A DNA stretch of 64,000 nt. Origin: Isoptericola halalbus. Its GTDB lineage: Bacteria > Actinomycetota > Actinomycetes > Actinomycetales > Cellulomonadaceae. Under the pieces are notes generated by a model, which was given only the letters and a program-made list of their open reading frames with translations, had not been told where the DNA came from and ran no database searches. Positions 16,806-25,058 of this stretch are shown here, piece by piece. The DNA is taken from the NCBI GenBank assembly GCA_009663185.1, contig VJZX01000011.1, positions 49,583 to 113,582 on the forward strand. Direction: 5' to 3'. Made by a program: the position numbers and the translations under genes. The first letter of the stretch is position 1, and each line of letters starts with the position of its first letter.

Positions 16806-17848
16806 GCAACCCATGGATCGTCCTGGTCGTCACGGCCGCGATCATCGCGCTCAGCGCGTTCTTCGTCGCCGTCGAGTTCGCGCTGCTCGCCGCCCGCCGC
16901 CATCGGCTGGAGGACGCCGCCCCCACGAGCCGCTCGGCGCGGGCTGCGCTGCGCAGCTCGACGGAGCTCACCGTCCTGCTGGCCGGCAGCCAGCTGGGCA
17001 TCACCGTCTGCACCCTCGCCCTGGGCGCGACGACCAAACCGGCGGTGCACCACTGGATCACACCTGTGGTCGCCGCGTGGGGTGCGCCGGCCTGGGTCGC
17101 TGACGTCGTCGGGTTCTCGCTCGCGCTCGTCATCGTGACGTTCCTGCACCTCGTCGTGGGCGAGATGGCACCCAAGTCCTGGGCCATCGCCCATCCTGAG
17201 GCCACGGCGACGCTCCTCGCGCTGCCGATGCGCGCATTCATGGGGCTCACCCGGCCGGCGCTCGTCGCTCTCAACGAGGCGGCGAACTGGTGTCTGCGCC
17301 GGGTCGGCGTCGAGCCGGTCACGCACATGGCGACCGGGCAGAACCCCGAGGACCTGCGCCACCTCGTCGAGCACTCGGCCAACGTCGGAGCGCTCGACGC
17401 GGTCTACCTCGACCAGCTCGCAGGTGCGCTCGACCTGCGGCGCCTCACGCTCGCCGACCTGGTCGCCGCGCAGGCGGCGCCGGTGACGGTCACGGAAGAC
17501 GACTGTGCGCGCGACGTGCGCCGGACGGCCCACGACTCGGGCCACCTGCGGATCCTCGTCCAGCCACCCGGGGCACAGCGCCCGTCGGGCATCGTCCACG
17601 TCCGTGACACGCTCCTGCTCGACGACGACGCGCCGATCACCGACGTGACCCGTCCGGTCTTCACCCTCGACGCTGACACGCCGCTGCACACCGCGCTCAC
17701 GCGGATGCGCGAGACCGCCAACCACCTCGCCGTCGTTCCTGTGACCGGGGGCGTCGTCCGCGTCGTCACCCTCGCGGACGTCCTGGCTCACCTGTTCCCC
17801 CGCACCGTGGCCCAGGCTGCGGCCGGACGTACGGGCACGGAGGTCTGA
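16802..17848 (+). CDS. CNNM/CorC-type DUF21-CBS membrane protein 2, short form
   Basis: A 348-residue paralogue of the preceding gene, with the DUF21 helical domain (residues about 1-180, VVGEMAPKSWAIAHPE) and a CBS pair (about 200-335), but no C-terminal CorC_HlyC domain. Its ATG overlaps the previous stop by 4 bases, so the two are co-translated. The shorter domain set suggests it acts as a partner subunit; CNNM proteins form dimers, and a heteromer is plausible but inferred. Confidence 0.85.
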   Translation: MSNPWIVLVVTAAIIALSAFFVAVEFALLAARRHRLEDAAPTSRSARAALRSSTELTVLLAGSQLGITVCTLALGATTKPAVHHWITPVVAAWGAPAWVADVVGFSLALVIVTFLHLVVGEMAPKSWAIAHPEATATLLALPMRAFMGLTRPALVALNEAANWCLRRVGVEPVTHMATGQNPEDLRHLVEHSANVGALDAVYLDQLAGALDLRRLTLADLVAAQAAPVTVTEDDCARDVRRTAHDSGHLRILVQPPGAQRPSGIVHVRDTLLLDDDAPITDVTRPVFTLDADTPLHTALTRMRETANHLAVVPVTGGVVRVVTLADVLAHLFPRTVAQAAAGRTGTEV

Positions 17849-17849
17849 G

Positions 17850-19103
17850 GTGGACGCCGAGACCTGGTGGAGCGTCGGGCTCGTCCTGCTCTTCATCCTG
17901 ATCGGCGGGGTCTTCGCGGGCACGGAGTTCGCGCTCGTGTCGCTGCGCGAGAGCCAGATCGACGAGCTCGAGCGCCGCAGCCCGCGAGGACGTCGCGTCG
18001 CAGCCGTCGCGCGCGACCCCAACCGCTTCCTCGCGGCGGTGCAGATCGGCGTCACGGTCGCCGGATTCTTCTCCGCGGCGTACGGCGCGTCGACGCTGGC
18101 CCCCGACGTGGCGCCGCTGCTCCGGGGCCTCGGGCTGTCCGAGGCGATCGCGGCACCGCTCGCCCTCGTCGCGCTCACGCTCGTCATCGCCTACGGGTCG
18201 CTCGTCCTGGGCGAGCTCGTGCCGAAGCGCATCGCGCTGCAGCGCTCGGCCCAGCTCGCCCTGGCCGTCGGGCCGCCGCTCGACCGTTTCGCAACCCTCA
18301 TGCGCCCGGTCATCTGGCTGCTGTCCCGGTCGACCGACGCCGTCGTGCGGCTTCTCGGCGGCGACCCGAACGTACGCAGCGACGCGATGACGGACGAGGA
18401 GCTGCGTTCGCTCGTGGTCACGCACCGCGGACTGCCCGACGACGAGCGGCGCATCCTCGACCGCGTCTTCGCGGCCTCGGACCGCTCGCTCGGCGAGGTC
18501 ATGCGACCCCGCGGCGAAGTCGCCTTCCTGCCTGCCTCGCTCGCGCTCGACGAGGCCGCCGAGCACCTGCGCGACCAGCCGCACTCCCGCTACCCGGTCA
18601 CGGGCGACGGGTTCGACGACGTACTCGGCTTCGTCCACGTGCGCGACGTCCTGCAGCCGACCGCCCGCCACCGAAGCGGAACGGTCCACGACGTCACCCG
18701 ACCCGTGCTCGAGCTGCCGTCAACCAACCGGGTGCTGCCCTCGCTGTCGATCATGCGCGGCGCCGGCGTGCACCTCGCCGTGGTCGTCGACGAGTACGGC
18801 GGGACCGACGGCATCGTGACGCTCGAGGACCTCATCGAGGAGCTCGTCGGCGAGATCCGCGACGAGTACGACCCGCTCCCCGTCCACACTGCCGGAACCT
18901 ACGACGCCGGTATGACGATCGAGGAGTTCGCCAGCGCGACCGGGGTCGAGCTCCCCGAAGGACCGTACGAGACGGTCGCCGGCTACGTCATCAGCGAGCT
19001 CGGGCGCCTGGCCGAGGTCGGCGACGTCGTCGAGGTGGCCGGGCGGCACCTCACCGTGGCCACGGTCGATGAGCGACGGATCCGCACCGTCACCGTCGAC
19101 TGA
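17850..19103 (+). CDS. CNNM/CorC-type DUF21-CBS membrane protein 3
   Basis: A 417-residue full-length member: DUF21 (about residues 1-185, VLGELVPKRIALQR), CBS pair (about 205-330) ending in VDEYGGTDGIVTLEDLIEEL, and CorC_HlyC domain (about 345-415). The GTG start is one base after the preceding stop and TGAG leads in, so it is the last gene of the three-gene operon. Function is expected in divalent-cation (probably Mg2+) transport or homeostasis. Confidence 0.87.
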   Translation: MDAETWWSVGLVLLFILIGGVFAGTEFALVSLRESQIDELERRSPRGRRVAAVARDPNRFLAAVQIGVTVAGFFSAAYGASTLAPDVAPLLRGLGLSEAIAAPLALVALTLVIAYGSLVLGELVPKRIALQRSAQLALAVGPPLDRFATLMRPVIWLLSRSTDAVVRLLGGDPNVRSDAMTDEELRSLVVTHRGLPDDERRILDRVFAASDRSLGEVMRPRGEVAFLPASLALDEAAEHLRDQPHSRYPVTGDGFDDVLGFVHVRDVLQPTARHRSGTVHDVTRPVLELPSTNRVLPSLSIMRGAGVHLAVVVDEYGGTDGIVTLEDLIEELVGEIRDEYDPLPVHTAGTYDAGMTIEEFASATGVELPEGPYETVAGYVISELGRLAEVGDVVEVAGRHLTVATVDERRIRTVTVD

Positions 19104-19134
19104 ACGTCCGACGAGCGTACCGAGATCGGGTCTG

Positions 19135-20637
19135 TCAGCGGGGCCGGGGAGCACGGATGACGAGGGCCTCCAGCGTCGCGTGCGCGCCCACCCGGTGCAG
19201 GGAGCCGAGCGCGTCGAGGTACGCCTCGACGAACCGCGGGTCCTCGGCCAGCGAGCCGAACAGCGCCCGGTTGCGGAGGAATGCCACGGGGTCGTCACTC
19301 TGGGAGCGCGCGAGCGGCACCAGCTCGCCCGCGAGCCTGTCGACCACCTCGATCGGCTCGCCCTGCTCGTCCACCCCCTCGGCGTAGCGGGCCCAGCTCG
19401 CGATGATCGCGGCCGACCGGCTGATCTCACCGCCCGTGCGGAGCTGCTCGCGCACCACGGGCACCAGCCACTTCGGGATGCGGTCCGACGTCTCCGCGCA
19501 CAGCCGCGCGAGTGTGTCGCGCACGGCCGGGTTCCCGAACCGCTCGACCAGCGTCGTCTTGTACCCGTCGAGGTCGACGCCCGGCACCGGCCGCAGGGTC
19601 GGCGTCGCCTCGCGGTCCATGAAGTCACGGACGAACGTCGCCACGACCGGGTCCGCCATCGCCTCGTGCGCGTACCGGTAGCCGCTCAGCCACCCGAAGT
19701 ACGCGATGGCCTGGTGGCTCGCGTTGAGCAGCCGCAGCTTCATGAGCTCGTAGGGCTCCACGTCGTCGACGAGCTGGACCGCCGCGTCCTCGAACGGCGG
19801 CCGGCCGAGCGGGAACCGGTCCTCCAGCACCCACTGGAAGTACGGCTCCGCCACCACGGGCCAGCGGTCCTCGATGCCGAAGCGCTCGCGGACGAGCTCG
19901 CGATCCTCGCCGGTCGTCACGGGGGTGATGCGGTCCACCATCGAGCTGGGGAACGCGACGGCGTCGTGCACCCAGCGGCCCAGCTCGGGGTCGCGCATGC
20001 CTGCGAAGGCCGAGAAGACCGCGCGCGCCTTCTCGCCGTTGCCCTGCACGTTGTCGCAGGACATCACCGTGAACGGCGGCAGGCCGCGCTCCCGGCGTCG
20101 GGCCAGCGCCTCCACGACGTAGCCGAACACCGTGGTGGGAACGGCCCCGGGCCGGGCGTCCGCGACGACGGCGGGCGTCGTCGTGTCGAACTCGCCGGTG
20201 ACCTGGTCGAAGTTGTAGCCGCCCTCGGTGACCGTCAGTGACACGATGCGGGTCGCCGGGTCGGCGAGGCGCTCCAGCACCACCTCCGGGTCGTCCGGCG
20301 CGTACAGGTACTCGACGAGGCTGCCCACCACGCGGGCCTCGAGCCTGCCGTCCGGGTGCTTGGTCACGAGGGTGTAGAGGCCGTCCTGCGCTCGCAGCGC
20401 GTCCCGCATCGCGGCGTCGCCGGGCATGAGGCCGACGCCGCAGATGCCCCACTCGCGAGCCTCGCCGCGGCGCAGCAGCTCGTCGACCGCCAGTGCCTGG
20501 TGCGCCCGGTGGAAGCCCCCGACGCCGAGGTGGACGATGCCCACCTCGATGCCGGAGCGGTCGTATCCGGGCAGGTCGACGCCGGGCGCATCCCGTGTCG
20601 AGAGGCTGACGAGCGGCGTGCCGAGGTCCAGGGTCAC
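19135..20637 (-). CDS. Polyol dehydrogenase, mannitol dehydrogenase family
   Basis: NAD-dependent long-chain polyol dehydrogenase of 500 residues, oxidising a sugar alcohol to the ketose (mannitol to fructose, arabitol to xylulose or similar). The N-terminal Rossmann segment is IVHLGVGGFHRAHQA (about 34-48); the catalytic Lys, Asn and His appear in MKLRLLNASHQA (about 300-311), matching the K-x4-N-x2-H signature. The GTG at 20637 overlaps the stop of the permease gene as GTGA, so it ends the transport operon. The exact polyol cannot be told from sequence. Confidence 0.9.
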   Translation of the reverse strand: MTLDLGTPLVSLSTRDAPGVDLPGYDRSGIEVGIVHLGVGGFHRAHQALAVDELLRRGEAREWGICGVGLMPGDAAMRDALRAQDGLYTLVTKHPDGRLEARVVGSLVEYLYAPDDPEVVLERLADPATRIVSLTVTEGGYNFDQVTGEFDTTTPAVVADARPGAVPTTVFGYVVEALARRRERGLPPFTVMSCDNVQGNGEKARAVFSAFAGMRDPELGRWVHDAVAFPSSMVDRITPVTTGEDRELVRERFGIEDRWPVVAEPYFQWVLEDRFPLGRPPFEDAAVQLVDDVEPYELMKLRLLNASHQAIAYFGWLSGYRYAHEAMADPVVATFVRDFMDREATPTLRPVPGVDLDGYKTTLVERFGNPAVRDTLARLCAETSDRIPKWLVPVVREQLRTGGEISRSAAIIASWARYAEGVDEQGEPIEVVDRLAGELVPLARSQSDDPVAFLRNRALFGSLAEDPRFVEAYLDALGSLHRVGAHATLEALVIRAPRPR

Positions 20638-21452
20638 TTGATCGCTCCCATCGCCAAGCCGCGGACGAGCTGCTTCTGGGCGATCCAGCCGGCCGCCACC
20701 ACGGGGACGATCGCGACGGTCGACGCCGCCGAGAGCACCGACAGGAACTGGCCGCGCCCGTCGACGAAGCTCGTGAGGAACGGTGGCGTCGTACGTGCCA
20801 CCTGTGCGGTGAGGAGGTTCGCGAGGAAGAACTCGTTCCACGCGAAGATGAAGCAGATGAGGCCGGCCGCGGCGACGCCCGGAAGGACGATCGGCAGCAC
20901 GACCCGGAAGATCTCCGTGCCCAGCCGGGCGCCGTCGAGCTGCGCCGCCTCGATGAGCTCACGCGGGACCTCGGCGAGGAACGACCGCATCATCCACACC
21001 GCGATCGGCAGGTTCACGCCGATGTAGAGGATCGTCAGCCACGTCACGTTGTCGAGACCGCCCACGGACTGCAGCAGCAGGTAGACCGGGATGATCGACG
21101 CGGCGACCGGCATGAAGCGCGTCGAGATGAAGAAGAACAGGGCGTCGCGCACGTTCACGATCGGCCGGATGCTCAGGGCGTAGGCGGCGGGGACCGCCAG
21201 CGCCAGCACCAGCAGCGTCGACCCGAGGCTCGCGCTGAGCGAGTTGATCAGGTACGGGAGCATGTTCCGGCTGAAGACCGTCTCGAACCGGTCCAGCGTG
21301 AAGTCGGGGGCGAACGTGGGCGGCATCGTGGCGGCCTGGCTCTCGGGCTTGAACGCCGTGAACACCATCCATGCCACGGGGAAGAAGAAGGCGAGCACGA
21401 GCACCCAGGTGACCGCCGTCACCAGGGACCCGCGGAGGCGTGAGGTGGTCAT
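20634..21452 (-). CDS. Polyol/sugar ABC transporter permease (MalG type)
   Basis: Inner-membrane permease of 272 residues with about six helices and the EAA loop ELIEAAQLDGARLGTEIFRVVLPIVLPG near residues 175-200, which docks on the ATPase. It overlaps the upstream permease stop by 4 bases (ATGA). Together with that gene it forms the channel for the substrate-binding protein. No ATPase gene is present in the operon, so a shared MsmK-type ATPase elsewhere is expected. Confidence 0.93.
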   Translation of the reverse strand: MTTSRLRGSLVTAVTWVLVLAFFFPVAWMVFTAFKPESQAATMPPTFAPDFTLDRFETVFSRNMLPYLINSLSASLGSTLLVLALAVPAAYALSIRPIVNVRDALFFFISTRFMPVAASIIPVYLLLQSVGGLDNVTWLTILYIGVNLPIAVWMMRSFLAEVPRELIEAAQLDGARLGTEIFRVVLPIVLPGVAAAGLICFIFAWNEFFLANLLTAQVARTTPPFLTSFVDGRGQFLSVLSAASTVAIVPVVAAGWIAQKQLVRGLAMGAIK

Positions 21453-22396
21453 CGTCCCAGTCCTTCCTTCGAGAAGACCTTGAAGAGCGTCCGCAGCGCG
21501 ACGGTGGCGACGACGATCGTGATGAGCACCGTCATCACGCCGTACGCGGCGGCCTCACCGACCTGCAGGCCGACGAACGCCCGCTCGTAGAGCAGGTAGG
21601 AGAGCGTCTTGGTGCCACCCGTGCCGCGGGTCATGATCGCGACGGGGTCGAAGACCTGCAGCAGCATGATCGAGGCGAGGAGCACGGAGATCTCGACGTA
21701 CTGCCGCAGGTGCGGCAACGTGATCGCGAGGAAGGTGCGCACCGCACCCGCGCCGTCGACCGCGGCAGCCTCGAGCACGTCCTTGGTCTGCGCCTGCAGA
21801 CCGGCCAGCAGGATGAGCATCGCGAACGGCGTGTACTGCCAGGTGAGCACCAGGATGATCGTGACGATCGGGACGTCCGTGTTCCACGCCACGGGCGGGA
21901 TGCCGACGAGTCCGAGAGCCCAGTTGGCCATCCCGGTGGTCGATTCGAGGATCGACCACTTCCACACGAGGGCCGCGGCCGCCGGCATGACGAGGAACGG
22001 CGTGATCATCAGCGTGCGGGCCGCGCCCTGACCGGTGAAGCTGCGGTCGAGCAGCACGGCGAACAGCAGGCCGAGCAACGTCGAGAGCAGAACCGAGCTG
22101 CCCGTGATCAGGACGGTCGAACCGAGCGACGACAGGAACGAACCGTCGCGCAGCACAGTGGCGTAGTTGTCGAGGCCGGCGAAGTCCCGGTCGCCCGGAC
22201 GCAGCAGGTTCCAGTTCTGCAGGGAGTAGTAGATCGTCACCACGAAGGGGATCTGCGTCAGGACGATGGAGGTGGCCAGCGCGGGCCACAGCAGGGCGCG
22301 GGAGACGGCGAGGCCCCGCGGCCGGGCGGGCTTCGCGGCGGGCGCCGCCGGCCGGCCGAGGCGTCTCGTCGTCGGGGTGCTGGTGAGAGTTGTCAT
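21449..22396 (-). CDS. Polyol/sugar ABC transporter permease (MalF type)
   Basis: Permease of 315 residues with a basic N-terminal tail, six predicted helices and the EAA loop VLEAAAVDGAGAVRTFLAITLPHL (about residues 210-233). ATG at 22396 follows a GGAAGG ribosome-binding site. It lies downstream of the substrate-binding protein gene across a stable hairpin and overlaps the next permease gene. Confidence 0.92.
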   Translation of the reverse strand: MTTLTSTPTTRRLGRPAAPAAKPARPRGLAVSRALLWPALATSIVLTQIPFVVTIYYSLQNWNLLRPGDRDFAGLDNYATVLRDGSFLSSLGSTVLITGSSVLLSTLLGLLFAVLLDRSFTGQGAARTLMITPFLVMPAAAALVWKWSILESTTGMANWALGLVGIPPVAWNTDVPIVTIILVLTWQYTPFAMLILLAGLQAQTKDVLEAAAVDGAGAVRTFLAITLPHLRQYVEISVLLASIMLLQVFDPVAIMTRGTGGTKTLSYLLYERAFVGLQVGEAAAYGVMTVLITIVVATVALRTLFKVFSKEGLGR

Positions 22397-22441
22397 GTCG
22401 CCTTCCCTAGGGCTCGGGACGTCCCCGCACGACGGCGGGGC

Positions 22442-22470
22442 GGGGCGCGGGGAGGGGGTCCCCGCGCCCC
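22442..22470 (-). promoter_or_regulatory. Intercistronic hairpin between binding protein and permease genes
   Basis: Perfect 12-bp arms (GGGGCGCGGGGA and its complement) around a 5-base loop in the 80-base gap. Hairpins here commonly stabilise the binding-protein message or attenuate permease expression; no T-run follows, so full termination is unlikely. Confidence 0.6.
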
Positions 22471-22476
22471 GACCGG

Positions 22477-23844
22477 CTACTTCTGGGCGTCGCCCGCCTC
22501 CTGGGCGAGCCGCTGGGCGCGCTCGAGCACAGGTCCGAGCTCGCTGCGTCCTGCGAAGACGTCGGCCAGGTCCTGCGAGACCTGGTTGCCGAGGTCCTGG
22601 AACTCCGGGATGGTGACGTACTGGATGCCGGTCCACGGCTGCGGCGCCACGCCGGGCTGCTCCGGGTTCACCGCGAGCATGATGTCGCGCGTGATGGGCG
22701 CGAAGGCCGCCGCGGCCTCCTGGTACTCGCCGATCTCGTAGGTCGAGTTCCGCGCGCCCGGAGGCACCCGGCTCCAGCCGAGCTCGTTGCCGACGAGCTC
22801 GTGGTACTCCTTGCTCGTCGCCCACTTCACGAACTCGACCGCGGCCTCACGGTTCTGCGTCGTCTCGGGGACCGCGAGGTTCCACGACCACAGCCACCCG
22901 GACTCCTCGGTCTCGACGACCGGGGCGTGCGCGTAACCCATCTTCCCGGCGACGTCCGACGACTCCGGGTCCTCGAGCAGGCCCGCGGCGACGGTCGCGT
23001 CGACCCACATGGCGGACCGGCCCTGGCTGACGTTGTTCAGGCACTCGGTGAACCCGGTGGACACCGGGTCGGCCTCGCCTGCGTCCTTGACGAGGTCCAC
23101 GTAGAACTGCACGGCCTCGGTGAACTCCGGGGAGTCGACCTGGGCGTCCCAGCTCTCGTCGAACCAGGTCCCGCCGAACGTCTGCACGACCGTCGTCAGC
23201 GGGGCGAACACCTCGCCCCAGCCGGGCTTGCCGCGCAGGCAGATGCCGTCGACCGTGTCCGAGTCGAGCTGCCGCGCGTAGTCCGCGACCTGCTGCCACG
23301 TCGGGCGGTCGGGCATCGTCAGGCCGGCCTCGTCGAAGAGCTCCTTGTTGTACATCAGCATCGACGACTCGCCGTAGAACGGGACCGCGTAGAGCGAGTC
23401 GTCGAGCGTGAGGGCGTCCCGAACAGGCTCGAAGAGGTCGTCGACGTCGTACTCCGCGTCGGACTCGAGGTCCTGCGTGAGGTCGGCGAGCCAGCCGTTC
23501 TCCGCCCAGATCGGCACCTCGTAGGAGCCGACCGTGACGATGTCGTACTGACCACCGTTGGTGGCGACGTCCTTCGTGACGGCATCACGCAGGTCGTTCT
23601 CCTCCATCTGGATGAAGTTGACCTTGATGTCGGGGTGGTCTTCCTCGAAGGCGGACTTCAGCTCCTCCATGTCCTTCATCTGCGGGTTGTTCACGGTCGC
23701 GAGCGTGAGCTCGACCGTTCCGCCCTCCTCGGTGCCGCCCCCGCCGCCGCCCGCCCCGGCGCAGCCCGTCAGAGCCAGCGCCAGCGCACCGGCCGCGAAC
23801 CCGGCGGGCACGGCCTTCCGGCGCACCTTCGTCGTGAGCATCAT
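22477..23844 (-). CDS. ABC transporter sugar/polyol-binding lipoprotein
   Basis: Extracellular solute-binding protein of family 1, 455 residues. The signal peptide ends in the lipobox LALTGC (Cys at about 30), followed by a Gly-rich tether, so it is anchored on the outer face of the membrane. The mature part has features of the fold (YDIVTVGSYEVP, LYAVPFYGESSMLMYNKELFDEAG). First of two ATGs, 23844, is preceded by GAGAAGGG. Co-transcribed with both permeases and the polyol dehydrogenase, which suggests a sugar alcohol as ligand. Confidence 0.93.
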   Translation of the reverse strand: MMLTTKVRRKAVPAGFAAGALALALTGCAGAGGGGGGTEEGGTVELTLATVNNPQMKDMEELKSAFEEDHPDIKVNFIQMEENDLRDAVTKDVATNGGQYDIVTVGSYEVPIWAENGWLADLTQDLESDAEYDVDDLFEPVRDALTLDDSLYAVPFYGESSMLMYNKELFDEAGLTMPDRPTWQQVADYARQLDSDTVDGICLRGKPGWGEVFAPLTTVVQTFGGTWFDESWDAQVDSPEFTEAVQFYVDLVKDAGEADPVSTGFTECLNNVSQGRSAMWVDATVAAGLLEDPESSDVAGKMGYAHAPVVETEESGWLWSWNLAVPETTQNREAAVEFVKWATSKEYHELVGNELGWSRVPPGARNSTYEIGEYQEAAAAFAPITRDIMLAVNPEQPGVAPQPWTGIQYVTIPEFQDLGNQVSQDLADVFAGRSELGPVLERAQRLAQEAGDAQK

Positions 23845-24112
23845 TGCTTGGACCCTTCTCGTCACACTGCGTCGTGGGATCTGCCGTGTTCTGGAGCACG
23901 GACTTCTCACATGCTCGGAGCGGGGTCGGGAGCGGGTCAACGACGGTGATCTTCAACCGGTCACCGGGAGCTCGGGAACGCACAGGCCCCCGGGTACCGG
24001 CGCGCAGCGTCATCGGCCGTCCGGGGGCGAACCGGGCATGAACCGGGCATCAACTGGTTCCTCCGGGGGACCAAAACGGTCACGCTCCGGACGCGCTCAC
24101 GCCACCTGCGCG
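23845..24112. promoter_or_regulatory. Control region of the polyol operon with repeated CAAC(C/T)GGT motifs
   Basis: The 268-base gap between regulator and transport operon holds no gene. It has two adjacent exact copies of GAACCGGGCAT (24029-24050), an inverted AACC...GGTT arrangement at 24041-24059, and TCAACCGGT at 23953-23961. A TTGACC on the - strand (23940-23935) could be a -35. These are candidate binding sites for the adjacent DeoR-family regulator; that assignment is inference. Confidence 0.5.
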
Positions 24113-24925
24113 TCACACCTGGACGATGTTCGCCCCGGCCGCGTGGAAGGCGCGCGCACGGGCAGCGGTGAGCTCCGTGCCGGTGATCATCGCCTCGAAG
24201 TCCTCGAGGCCGGCGAACCGGACGAAGCTCGTGACACCGAACTTGTGGTGCGCGCCGACGAAGATCCGCCGCCTGCTCACCTCGATCGCCGCGGCCTTGA
24301 CGCGCGCGACCGCCGGGTCGGGCGTGGTCAGGCCGTCCTCGATGGTGACGCCGTTCGCGCCGATCAGCCCGAGGTCGAGCCGGAACGTGCGGATCATGTC
24401 CACCGACGGGCCGTCGACGACGCCGAGCGTCTTCCCGCGCACCCGCCCCCCGATCATGATGACCTGCACGTTCGGCCGGGCGGACAGCTCCATCGCGACC
24501 GGGAGGGACGCCGTGACCACCGTCAGCTCACGGTCACGCGGCAGGGCCCGCGCGGCGAGCAAGAACTGAAAGCCCTCGTCGACGAAGAGCGTCTGCGACT
24601 CGCCCAGGCGCCGGGCCGCCTCCGTCGCGATCCGCGACTTCTCCTCCGGAAAGTTGTCGCGGCGCTCCGAGAGCGCCGTCTCGAACGAGCTCGACTCGAC
24701 AGGAAATGCGAGCCCGTAGCTGCGTCGCACCAGGCCCTGCGCATCCAGCTTGCGCAGCTCGCGGCGGACGGTCTCCTGCGAGACGGACAGCAGCCGGGCG
24801 GCCTCGCTGACCTCGATCCGCCCACGACGGCGCACGAGGGCGAGCAGCTCCTCGGTCCGTGAGGCCTGGCGCGGATCGCGCCCCGGCTGTGTGGACCCGG
24901 CGCCGGCGGACACGTCGAACGCCAT
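24113..24925 (-). CDS. DeoR/GlpR-family transcriptional regulator
   Basis: Likely repressor of the neighbouring polyol operon, 270 residues. The N-terminal DeoR winged helix (RTEELLALVRRRGRIEVSEAARLLSVSQETVRREL, about residues 23-57) is followed by a sugar-phosphate-sensing DeoRC domain with VDEGFQFL, GGRVRGKTLGVVDG and GANGVTIEDGLTTPD. ATG at 24925 follows CAGGAGGC. Same orientation as the operon it probably controls, separated by 268 bases of motif-rich DNA; the inducer is presumably a phosphorylated sugar. Confidence 0.9.
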   Translation of the reverse strand: MAFDVSAGAGSTQPGRDPRQASRTEELLALVRRRGRIEVSEAARLLSVSQETVRRELRKLDAQGLVRRSYGLAFPVESSSFETALSERRDNFPEEKSRIATEAARRLGESQTLFVDEGFQFLLAARALPRDRELTVVTASLPVAMELSARPNVQVIMIGGRVRGKTLGVVDGPSVDMIRTFRLDLGLIGANGVTIEDGLTTPDPAVARVKAAAIEVSRRRIFVGAHHKFGVTSFVRFAGLEDFEAMITGTELTAARARAFHAAGANIVQV

Positions 24926-25058
24926 CGTCAAGCCTCCTGTCGGTTCCTGCACCCAGTCTGCCGGGTACGACGACATCCGCGAGCCACCGGGCCTGCGAGC
25001 CGTTCGCCCTCGCGACGCGTCGCGCGCGGAGGCAGGCTGGATCTGAGGTGGTGCGGCC

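Noticed and set aside
13110..16814. 1234-codon - strand ORF opposite nadE and the first CNNM gene
   Set aside because: Shadow of two well-supported genes; composition is typical of antisense GC-rich frames.
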